This document shows, piece by piece, positions 10,746 through 19,425 of a DNA stretch of 64,000 nt. The DNA lies in the NCBI GenBank assembly GCA_020809705.1, contig CP085825.1, positions 8,246,001 through 8,310,000 of the forward strand. The letters are read 5' to 3'. The position numbers and the translations under genes are program-made. The DNA comes from Calonectria ilicicola. Lineage: Eukaryota > Ascomycota > Sordariomycetes > Hypocreales > Nectriaceae. The stretch's first letter is position 1. The number at the start of each line of letters is the position of its first letter. The notes beneath the pieces were generated by a model. That model had not been told where the DNA came from. It worked only from the letters and a program-made list of their open reading frames with translations, and ran no database searches.

Positions 10746-12334
10746 CTACAGGATGCGATTCTCTTGGACAAACCGGCTGGCCATCTCGACAAACTCGGCA
10801 ATCTCCTTCTTGTACGTCGTCGATGTCGCTCCGCACATCTCCCAGACGTACACAGTCATCTTGAGCAGCTCCGACAGGTACAGGGGCGTGTCGGAGGTGC
10901 TGAGAAGGGCCCACTGCAAGAGGCGCAGTCCCCGGACCTCTTGGCAGTCGGGGTCGGATAGGATGGTGCGCACCTGAGTCTCGCAGCGGGCACGTTGCGT
11001 CATGACGTGGGCTGGATGTCGGTTGTCATCGCGCCGAGATGGCATGTCGACGCGGGAAAACGAGCTCAGGCTAACAGCCACAAAGAACTGGCACAGAGGC
11101 ATGGCCTGCGGGGACTCGAGGACCTCGGCCCATCTTCCCAGAACACGCCAGAACAAGCGCATAAGGTGCTGCGCGGTGTAGGTGGTAATGTCCTTGCCCT
11201 CGTGAACACCAAGGACGACAGCTCGTGTGGTGCGGGCAAGGGGGGCACTGGACGACGCAGTCGCGACAGCCTTGTCGGGAACCTTGTCGACGTATCGCCA
11301 GCTGATGTAGACTGGACCCTCGACGTACTTTTTGATCCTGGCAAAGTCGCGGCCGTTCTCGCCCAGGAAGAGGTAGCCGAAATCTACATCGGCAGGGACT
11401 CTGACTTCAAAGGGACCAGTATCCCAAAGCGCTTCGCCGTAAGCGTCCTGCCACAACCGCTGGCGTTGCTTGCGGTTGGCGTAATGCGGCTCCTTGGGAT
11501 ACATGTGGCCAAGGAGCATGTGTCCGGCCGGTGGGCGCGGGGAGTTGGCTCTGGTGACCGGCTTGCCTGCAGGTCCGTTGGCGGCTTTGGCCTTTGCTTG
11601 GGTTAGCATGGCCGCGACCTTTTGAAGGTGAACCAGGAGAACTTGGCCCCGTTTCTGGACAAAGCTCTGCGGGTTTGGAGGGCCCTGGAAAGCTGCAATG
11701 TCGGCCCACCGGGACGACTGCAGTCCTTGGGGGCCGGGCGCGATCTCGGGCCTGGGAGGCTCAGGCTTGGGCTCGGGCTTGGGCTCAGGCTTGGCCGCTT
11801 GCTTGCCCTCCTTCTTGGTCTCTGGCTGAGGCTCGGGACCAAAGGGGTTCAAGGCCGCGAGCTGTTGTGCCAGAGCCCTGTCAGATTCCTCGCGGAGTAT
11901 CTGGCGCCGGCGTCTCTGGTACTCAGTCGAGCGGGAGTCGTCTTCTTCGGGGGACTCTGGCCAAGGCCAGGCCGGGACTTGGTCCTCAATGTGCGTTTCG
12001 TAATCCGCGACTGGGTTTGTTAGCTCGTTGAACAAGGGACGGCAACACTTGTGGTATACGTACAAAAGAGGACCCAGAGACATTCATCAACCATGTAGTT
12101 AAACATGGGTTCGCACACTTGGTCATAGCCACGTTTGTGAAACGACTCTGCAGTCGATTCTTTGGCCTCCTTCACCAGCTGCTGGAGGCTGGTCTCAGGA
12201 TTGGGGTTGACCCAAGCAAAGTACGCCTTGAGGTAGTCTCTTCGCTCCTTGGCGCTAGGATTGTTGCCAACCCACTTTCCCTCAAACGGGGCGGGGTTGT
12301 GCACGGAGATGAATTGCCGATGATCTTCGGCCAT
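10746..12334 (-). CDS. Gene C: unknown 511-aa protein, one 53-nt intron
   Basis: Two overlapping minus-strand frames become one coding sequence if 12,011-12,063 is spliced out: donor GTACGT, branch-like GCTAAC, acceptor CCCAG, 53 nt. Coding parts are then 12,064-12,334 and 10,746-12,010. The ATG at 12,334 has a good context (CAACATGG); an in-frame ATG at 12,421 is possible. Visible features are an Arg/Glu helix, a Lys-Pro-Glu repeat (PEPKPEPKPEP) near residue 150, and a ~300-residue C-terminal part that looks globular and helical. The family is not recognised. It is divergent from gene D and convergent with gene B. Apart from this intron the gene is intact. The alternative, a frameshift, is less likely because all three splice signals are present. 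Confidence 0.65.
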
Positions 12335-12664
12335 GTTGACGTCGCGTGGTGGTGGTGATGGTGATGGTGTAGTTGCGACGTGGCGTTGTGTAAAAGTCAA
12401 GTTCAAATTTGAAAACTCCATTTCTCACGAGTAAACTTGTTACCATTAAACTCGTCACTTGTGCAAAGCTCTGCCAGCCAGTTGGCAAGCAGTGGCATTG
12501 AGTTGTCTGCTGTTTAATGCGTTTGCATGAGGGCGCAAGTCTTGGTGCCAGGTGCCAGCACTCCAATTTGACTTGGTGAAAAAAACAATACCAAAGGTCT
12601 TTCTGCTTTTTCGTTTTGGTTCCTCACATCAACACCACATATCGCTGCCGTCACAACAGCAAAG
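12335..12664. promoter_or_regulatory. Intergenic region of divergent genes C and D
   Basis: A 330-bp bidirectional promoter region. Its gene D half (about 12,480-12,664) is repeated in degraded form at 22,560-22,760. Shared blocks include GTTGTCTGCTG, TTAATG(C/T)GTTTGCA, GCCAGGTGCCAGCA and TTCCTCA(C/T)ATCAACAC. Confidence 0.5.
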
Positions 12665-14536
12665 ATGAACGACGACAGCAACCCCAACAACAACAACAAC
12701 AACAACAACAACAACGGCCAGCAAGGCCAGCAGCAAGGCCAAGACCAAGGTCAGCAAGGCCAGCAAGGCCAACAGCAAGGCCAGCAACAAGGCCAGCAAC
12801 AACAAGGCCAGCAGCAGCAAGGCCAGCAGCAGCAGCAGGCTGGACCCTGGGGTAATACCCAAGCGGGCCAGTCTCAATCCGTCTGGGGCCAGCCTGGTCC
12901 TGGAAACCAAGGCTGGAACCAGCAGGGACCATCCAACTGGGGGAACCCAGGCTGGAATCAACAGGGCCCATCCAACTGGAACCAGCAGGGCCCGTCCAAC
13001 TGGGGGAACCCAGGCTGGAATCAACAGGGCCCATCCAACTGGAACCAGCAGGGCCCGTCCAACTGGGGGAACCCAGGCTGGAATCAACAGGGTCCATCCA
13101 ACTGGAACCAGCAGGGCCCGTCCAACTGGGGGAACCCAGGCTGGAATCAACAGGGTCCATCCAACTGGAACCAAGGTTGGAACCAACAGGGCCCGTCCGG
13201 TTGGAGCCAACCCGGTCCCTTCAACCAACCCCCCGCCAACCAGGCCGCACCTTTGCAGGACGACCAGAAGCGCGGTAGAAGCCGCGGCAGAAGCCGCAGC
13301 AAGAAGCCCAGCGTTGGAGGCCGTGGCCCAGTCTCGGCCGCCCAAGGCTTCGTCAGCTCCCAAAACCAGGCTTCAGGTTCAGGTTCGGGCAGCATCGTGA
13401 AGTCCCGCAAGGCGCGCAACGACCAATCGTCAGTCTCTTCCAGCAGTGGACGCCTGGTCATGGTTAGCCAAGGTCAGCTATCCATGACCAACCGAGGCTT
13501 GGACGTCCACAAGTCTGGCGGGGGGTTGCAGGATAACTTTATAACACCCATTGGCCAGGACCACCACTACTTTGGCAAGACTGGGGACACCAGCGCGCTA
13601 AAGACGGTTGGTGATGGGATCAAGGAGGCAAGCGGGTGCGACAGCCTTGGCTTCGTCATGTTTCCCATCCCTCGACCCAAAGGGAAGCGAGGGGAGCGGC
13701 AGTCCAATCGAACGGCGCTCGACTTGAGCTCGCTGTCGGCATTGAGAAACTTGTCCATCTCTGATCGGATGGCGCAAGAACGCGGTCTGCCAGCGCCCCC
13801 TCAAGACGCTCAAGACCCCGAGGAGAATGGTCCGGAAACCGAGACCGAGACCGCCCCCGCCAACGACGAGGACATGAGCGGCATGTACCACCCCCCTCCC
13901 GAGAACGACCTGGAGGTGAGGTGCGCCAACTGCAACGAGGTTGGCCACACGGTGATCCAGTGCGTGACCCCTGACAAGTTGGGGTTCATCAATGGTTGCG
14001 CCTGCTGCAACACTCTCGAGCACGCCACGGAGCAGTGCAGCATGTTCCCGTACGCCAATGCGTTGGAGCAGGTCGAGTTGTTGGTCAGCAAGCGGATCAA
14101 TGTCCTGCCCTTGAAGTCTCCAGATTGGTACCCAATCCTCTACGAGGCTAGACACGATGCCGAGATGCGAGGAGCAGAGGCTCCCAAATGCTCCGGGTTT
14201 CCCTGGACCAAGAGCTTTGCTATTCAGCACAAGCGCATCGGCGGTGTCCTTGACCAAGTCAGAGAGGACTTCAACAATGGCAGTGGTGCCAGCAAGCTGG
14301 TCGACCCCAACACGGCCAACCTTGAAAATGTGCTTCAAATCTTCAAGGGCGAGCCTCCCATCCTCACGGTTGCATTGCGTCAAGAGGCGGACAGCGTGGA
14401 TATGGACTTTAGGTCCAATCTGCGACCTTCGCTCATTTCTCGATACAAGATGACCGAGAAGGAGAAGAAGGAGTTCAGGAAGGCCAGGCTCGACCGAGAC
14501 GTGCTGCAGAAAAAGGGCAAGGAGGCTGAAAAGTAA
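12665..14536 (+). CDS. Gene D: prion-like protein with two CCHC zinc knuckles
   Basis: An intact 623-aa frame. Residues ~6-60 are Asn- and Gln-rich runs (N10, then QGQQ repeats). Residues ~65-180 are built on a near-identical 21-residue (63-bp) repeat whose core is GWNQQGPSNW. A basic GRSRGRSRSKK patch follows. Two consecutive CX2CX4HX4C knuckles are present: CANCNEVGHTVIQC (residues 420-433) and CACCNTLEHATEQC (445-458). This knuckle type binds single-stranded nucleic acid in Gag, CNBP and Air proteins. The C-terminus is charged and helical. The protein is likely an RNA- or ssDNA-binding, condensate-forming protein; that role is inferred from composition and motif only. It is not a retrotransposon Gag by any other sign: there is no pol frame and there are no LTRs nearby. 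Confidence 0.75.
   Translation: MNDDSNPNNNNNNNNNNGQQGQQQGQDQGQQGQQGQQQGQQQGQQQQGQQQQGQQQQQAGPWGNTQAGQSQSVWGQPGPGNQGWNQQGPSNWGNPGWNQQGPSNWNQQGPSNWGNPGWNQQGPSNWNQQGPSNWGNPGWNQQGPSNWNQQGPSNWGNPGWNQQGPSNWNQGWNQQGPSGWSQPGPFNQPPANQAAPLQDDQKRGRSRGRSRSKKPSVGGRGPVSAAQGFVSSQNQASGSGSGSIVKSRKARNDQSSVSSSSGRLVMVSQGQLSMTNRGLDVHKSGGGLQDNFITPIGQDHHYFGKTGDTSALKTVGDGIKEASGCDSLGFVMFPIPRPKGKRGERQSNRTALDLSSLSALRNLSISDRMAQERGLPAPPQDAQDPEENGPETETETAPANDEDMSGMYHPPPENDLEVRCANCNEVGHTVIQCVTPDKLGFINGCACCNTLEHATEQCSMFPYANALEQVELLVSKRINVLPLKSPDWYPILYEARHDAEMRGAEAPKCSGFPWTKSFAIQHKRIGGVLDQVREDFNNGSGASKLVDPNTANLENVLQIFKGEPPILTVALRQEADSVDMDFRSNLRPSLISRYKMTEKEKKEFRKARLDRDVLQKKGKEAEK
12911..13180 (+). repeat. 63-bp tandem repeat inside gene D
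   Basis: About three full and two partial copies of a 63-bp unit, differing by single synonymous changes (for example GGCCCA versus GGTCCA), in frame with gene D. The near-identity points to recent expansion or homogenisation. Confidence 0.8.
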
Positions 14537-14946
14537 CAGCTTCTCGGCATCTGAACGGCTGGAAAGCCGGCTGCAGGACCCATTGCTCGGCATGGTCCTC
14601 GCGTAGGCTTTGTGGGCTTTAGTTAGAGCGCTTTGCGCGTCATGAATTGAATCTTTGGCTCACAACTTTATGTGTCTCGTATTCTGTGCTCGTGTGTCCA
14701 TTTTCCCATGTCCGTAGTCAGTAGCCTTGTTCCTTTGTCGTCTGCTGGTCTCTCCATTCTCACGTTCTGTAATCGGTAGTCTTGTTGCATTGTCGTCTCT
14801 CTATTGTCTCCATTTGCCTTTGCGTGATGCGTCATTCACTACGGTCAACATGAAATAACAAAAATTAGGTCAAGGTTTCAAGGTTCAAGACACAGACTTC
14901 ACAGAGGTCAAAATGAGGCCACACAAGTTTACGTTGAAAAGAATCT
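14537..14946. other. Convergent intergenic region of genes D and E
   Basis: It holds two imperfect copies of a ~60-bp T-rich unit (about 14,695-14,755 and 14,755-14,820), recognised by GTAGTC or GGTAGTCTTGTT and TTGTCGTCT. No gene or clear terminator motif is seen. Confidence 0.4.
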
Positions 14947-16230
14947 TCATTCCTGTTCATGCTGCAACTCCGTCAACATGGCCATCTCCATGGCCAGCTC
15001 TTCCATCTCCAGAATGTCCTGCAGCCTAGAGCGCCTTTGTTCCAGCTCTTCTAGAGTCTCCCTGAGCGTCTGCAGCTTCTCCTCCTGCGGTGGCTCATCG
15101 GGTTCCAGGTCTTCCATCGCCTCCTTTACCCTCCTCCTGGTCACCTCAATGATGGCGTTTGCCGAATTCACAGAGTCAACGTATTCGCGCCGGCGCTCAA
15201 CCTCGTCGAGCGTTTCCGCCAGGTTCTGGTTGAGGTTCTTGGTCTGCTGGTCCGCCGATTCGGTCGACAGAACCAGCTTGTGCTTGCCTTGGTTGCTGCC
15301 GGCTTGGGATGTGTTGAAACCCGTCTGGCAGACGAGGGAGCCCGCGAGGGTGGTGACCAGGCGCTCGGCCAGGCTGAGCTGGTTTTCCTCCCAGGTGCGT
15401 AGTACGACTCTGGGAACCAGCTTGACGTCCAGGCCTAGAGCCTTAAGGACGCTCATGGTTAGGGCCAGGGGCTTGTTGATGTTGCGGATCCTGCGGCTCG
15501 TGTCGTAGTCGCTGAGCCGGTCGCGCAGGTGGCTGGAGCAGCCGACGTACATTGGGGTCTGCATGTGCCTGGCGGTTCCGGGCACGATCCTCTTTTCGAG
15601 AGAGCTCATCAGAAAGTCGACCAGCTTCTCGTCTCCGTCCTTGTTCATGAACCGAGGCTCCGGGATGACTTGGTCGTTCAAGTGCGCCTGGCTGTCGTAG
15701 GCCTTGTCAACCCGGATTACCCAGGCGTATTTGCTCCTTTGCACTGCGTCGAGTAATCTTACATCGCGGACGGAACCCAGCGTCTGGATGATCCTGAAGC
15801 CATCGGCGTACTTTTCGATGCCTTCGACCAGTCTGCGAGTCTCGAGGCTCGTGAGAAACCCTCTCGACCCAAGGCGGCGAAGTCCAATCACGTATATGCC
15901 GCTGCACTTGATGCCATGGAGGGGAGGCTCAAACCAGTCGGCGTTGTCGTCGTACGCGACGGTGCCGCGGAGGATGGACTGCACCACGGTCTTGTTCATG
16001 CTGTGGAGGAGCTTGAACATGGGGTAACCGTCGGCTGGGTCGTTTTCGATGCTCTCGATGGTCTTGCCAACGCCGATCTCCTGGCAATCGGAATCGGCGC
16101 GCAGCTCGGCGGCCAGCTTGGGCAGCTCGAGGCCTAGCTCGTAGAGGGATGGATGGGATTCGAAGACATCGATGAGGCGAATTTGGGTTGCGCCGCCCGG
16201 CATGGGCATTTCGTCTGTTTTTGCGCTCAT
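14947..16230 (-). CDS. Gene E: GIY-YIG-like nuclease with coiled-coil tail
   Basis: An intact 427-aa intronless frame. The nuclease-like core comprises MYVGCSSHLRDRL (residues 227-239), which fits the YIG strand and the catalytic Arg helix, then a Glu (E289) on a helix, then GFNTSQAG (305-311), which fits the conserved Asn-containing turn. The GIY strand may be the YAWVIRVD at 168-175, leaving an unusually long ~55-residue linker before YVG; GIYVIG at 111-116 is an alternative. Family members cut or nick DNA using a Tyr/Arg/Glu site. Residues ~330-420 are charged heptads, a likely coiled coil. It is divergent from the helicase gene F. The assignment is by motif only; loss of activity cannot be excluded because spacing is atypical. 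Confidence 0.55.
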   Translation of the reverse strand: MSAKTDEMPMPGGATQIRLIDVFESHPSLYELGLELPKLAAELRADSDCQEIGVGKTIESIENDPADGYPMFKLLHSMNKTVVQSILRGTVAYDDNADWFEPPLHGIKCSGIYVIGLRRLGSRGFLTSLETRRLVEGIEKYADGFRIIQTLGSVRDVRLLDAVQRSKYAWVIRVDKAYDSQAHLNDQVIPEPRFMNKDGDEKLVDFLMSSLEKRIVPGTARHMQTPMYVGCSSHLRDRLSDYDTSRRIRNINKPLALTMSVLKALGLDVKLVPRVVLRTWEENQLSLAERLVTTLAGSLVCQTGFNTSQAGSNQGKHKLVLSTESADQQTKNLNQNLAETLDEVERRREYVDSVNSANAIIEVTRRRVKEAMEDLEPDEPPQEEKLQTLRETLEELEQRRSRLQDILEMEELAMEMAMLTELQHEQE

Positions 16231-16933
16231 TGCTGGGGGTTTGGTTGTGTGTGGGTGTGTTTTGTTGTGTTGCGGTTTTGTTCCGTTGTGGTTGTTTTTG
16301 TTTGTTCTGGTGTTTCTTTCAGATTCGTTGGATGCACGTACTGGTTGTGATGGCTTTCCAGGTGAGCTTAATTCATAACGACCAAATGGCCCTTGTTACT
16401 TAGATGAGCAATCGTATTTACAAAATGATAGAGTTGTGGTTTGTTTTGTCATAAGTTCAGTCACACGGGATTTCTACACTAAATGAGCGACAAGGAGTTC
16501 TCGCGACAAATTGGCCCGCATCAAACTTCATGTTGTCCCCCGTTTGCGAGTATAATCGCCCTTACCGGCGGAATTCAGACCTGTTGGCCCATGATGATAC
16601 ATTTAAGAAGCCCTCTTTTACTTTGCATCTGTACTTTCGACAATAAACTCCATTTTCATCGGGTTACTGTGTTCCAGTCTCGTATTTTGTGGTCCCGGGT
16701 AGGTTGGAATGTTACTAGAAACCGACAACTCGCTTCACCCCGTTTGGTGTCATGGAACTCAACAGCGACAGGCATAAAAACACAATTGTTCATTTCATTC
16801 ATAACTCGTGGTTGACAGTGACAACTGACTGTTTGCACAGTGCCAACTTGGTGTAACAAACAACAGACCCCCTCCGACAGACCCCCTCCAACAGGAAACC
16901 CCCCTCAACACCACAACACAACACATCACCGTC
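16231..16933. promoter_or_regulatory. Intergenic region of divergent genes E and F
   Basis: A 700-bp gap between outward-facing starts. Next to E is a GT-rich (CA-rich on the E strand) leader at about 16,231-16,320. Next to F is a duplicated GACAGACCCCCTCC block (16,865-16,895) and a CAACACCACAACAC leader. Otherwise nothing is recognised. Confidence 0.35.
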
Positions 16934-19006
16934 ATGAATGCGCATGCAACCACCATGACACCCGATAACTTGCCACCCAACAATGTCCCTTTGCCGCCCC
17001 AGTGGCAGGCTACCGTCGACTCCATCGCGCAATGGACGCTCGGTACGAAGACCAGCAACCCCCAGTTTGGTCACATTCAAGGCCCTCACGCCACCGGCAA
17101 GAGCACTTGCGTGCCCTTTGCCATCGCCAAGGTCCTCGCGTCCAAAGACATCGCTGTCATGCACGCCACCACCGAGGCCAAAGCCGAAGTTGTCATCCAA
17201 TGCTGTGGCCAGGCTCTTAACCTGATGATAGCGTCTCATCCCTGGGTCCTCGTAAGGCTCAAGACACCAGGCGCCCCTCCTCGCCTTCTAATTATTCTTG
17301 ATGTAGATGCTAATGTTTCCGCCCAGTTCTGCCTTGCCCTTGTTGCTAGTATTGTCTGGGCTGATGCTAGCAAAAAGAATCCTGCTGCTGTGGTTACTAT
17401 TCTTATCTTATTGTTAGAGCCAATTTATCCCTTGGTGTTAGCCATGCTTGAAGCTTAGGAACCATTGCTTGATATGGCTTAATTTTAGCTTCTGTCTGTT
17501 GCCGGCCTTGAGGCTTAGCTTGTCATTATTATAGTTGCTGAAGCATTTAGTACCCTTAAGGCCAAGATGGAGTCCCTTAATAGTAATGCCAGGCATACCA
17601 TCTTGTGGTTTCTAGTAGATTAGCTAGATATGCTAGAAATATGGGGCTTGTATGAAAGAATGGTTGAGATATATGAAGATGAGCAGTATGCAAGCACCCT
17701 GACTTGCCTCTTTTTCCTGTCTCCAGCCATGGAAATAATCGAAAGGTTCACTAGCTCTAACTACCTGCACATTGTCGCTACCCTAATATGCTTGTGTGTT
17801 ATCTTTGATTATTAGATAAGCCAAAATGTCAATATTGACCTTAAGATAAGTTGCCTGGAGTGCATTTAGTAGCTCTTGTAGGTGCAAAAGACTGACCTTC
17901 CCCTTAATAAGGTCTTTATTTATGTACCTGACTGGTATGTTAAGTAAGGCTATAAGCTTTGATATAGTGATGTGGTCTTGAGCTAGTTAAGTAGCTTGAT
18001 TATAAGCCTTGTAGAGTTTAAGGACCTGAGTATGTTGGTTGGTTAGGCTATATTGCTCTTTGAGTGCTAAGACTTATATACTAGTGAGGAGATAATATAA
18101 TATTTAATATAGTAAGGCCTCATTTATATTAATGCCTATGGTACATCTGTTAATCTAAACCCAAGGCTGGCCATTCTCCTAGTGATACTATATGTATAGT
18201 TTGATAAGTGTGTTGCTTATTTTATCTTGCATGGAATGGCCATGCCTGACATTATCCTTATTAAGGTATAGCTGGCTATTCTAATAGTTGTTGACATTGA
18301 GGAGCTTATTACTGAGAACCCTAAAGCTATCAACCACACCTTGATTACCGAGCAGGGTACCTCTGGCCTTATAGCCTCCTTGACGCACACCGGAACCTTC
18401 TGGATAGTTCTTAGTGTGGTGAAAAAGGCTTTTGTCTGTCTCCGTGGAGACCTGGGTCTTGTTTTCGACCAAAACGTTGTCCTGTTCTATGGCAAGCTGC
18501 TGGTCGACATCCGTATTGCCAAAAGCATCGCCCAGAGGTGGGACACGTTCCGTTAATTCGTCGCCACCCTCGGTGTGTTAGTCTCCTAGACACCTATCCA
18601 TGAAGAGGCCCGCCGTCTGGAGCCTGAGGAGGACGACATGCTTCGGCTCTCTCTGATTACCGCCTTCTCTCACCAGGTTGTAGTTGCAGAGGGTGGCTCC
18701 GACTCCGACGAGGGCATCGTCATGCGTGACCTTGTCTCCGGCCAAGTCTTGACTCCCTTTGGTTCTGTTATCAGGCTCATTGATTGGGCTGCTATTTCCA
18801 ACGCCTGCAAAGACGTTCCAATCGCTGGCGTCTATACCAAAATATCCCGGCTTGGAGGACGTTCAAACGTCATCCTTGACTGGACCTGGATCCTGCAGCC
18901 TATTGTCAAACAGTGGGCTCGGAGCTTCGGACCAGGCAATCTCAAAAGACTGCTTAGCATCTATCCTCTGGGTCCGAATGAGGATGAAGCCGAGCTCGAG
19001 GATTAG
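16934..19006 (+). pseudogene. Gene F: SF2/DEAH-like helicase destroyed by RIP
   Basis: One frame of 691 codons runs from ATG 16,934 to TAG 19,006 without frameshift but with about 20 in-frame stops, nearly all TAG or TAA and one TGA. These are the products expected when CAG, CAA and CGA suffer C-to-T change. The intact N-terminus has a Walker A motif GPHATGKST (residues 50-58) followed by CVPFAIAK, a pattern shared with DEAH-type and viral SF2 helicases. A motif-Ia-like VMHATTEAKAEVV follows, then LIILDVDAN (119-127) in the motif II position. The damage is local: 16,934-17,260 and 18,300-19,006 keep normal GC, while about 17,280-18,300 is AT-rich. The helicase family is inferred from motifs I to II only. 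Confidence 0.65.
17280..18300. other. Sharply bounded RIP-mutated block inside gene F
   Basis: Within one otherwise GC-rich gene, about 1 kb is converted to TA-rich DNA with many TAG, TAA and ATA codons while the reading frame survives. RIP acts on duplicated DNA, so this block was probably present twice in the genome when it was mutated; its partner is not in this window. Confidence 0.6.
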
Positions 19007-19425
19007 ATGCCTCCGGCGGCCCTCCGGGGGGGCCTCGCTGCGCTCGATGGGGGGTGGAGTCGGCCGGGGCAGAGTAGATCAGTTAGATTCAATACACGTC
19101 CATCTGCCACAGGATGAGTCGACCGAAATTGATTAATTCAGTCTCTTAGTGTCCCAGTTCTCGTAGGTTGTTGCATTCGTAGTTGCATTTCGTAGTTGCA
19201 TTTCGTAGTTGTATTTCGTAGTTCCAGTTCTCAAAGCCTTCCTAGCTTTGCCAAGGCTCATCTAGATATCATTATGCGAATCGTAAATTAACTGACACCA
19301 ACGTTTCGTGGTCAGTCCTGGTTGCTGTCAGGTTGCTGTTAGGGGTGTCACGTGCCGTTGTGAGCCAACCCCTTGCCATGCAGCATGCACAAACATGCAA
19401 ATCACTCTCTTCCAACATCATCAAA
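19007..19425. repeat. Intergenic region with short tandem repeat
   Basis: It contains a GC-rich segment (19,012-19,070, CGGCCCTCCGGGGGGGCC) and about four copies of a 15-bp unit near GCATTTCGTAGTT (about 19,165-19,230). It presumably carries the gene G promoter. No gene is seen. Confidence 0.45.

Noticed and set aside
12020..12421. Programmed ribosomal frameshift between overlapping frames in gene C
   Set aside because: No slippery heptamer lies in the overlap, while a complete 53-nt intron (donor, branch, acceptor) restores the frame.
12665..14536. Gene D as a retrotransposon Gag
   Set aside because: Two CCHC knuckles fit Gag, but there is no capsid-like domain recognisable, no pol frame and no LTR around it. 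The genuine gypsy element is at 55.9-64 kb.
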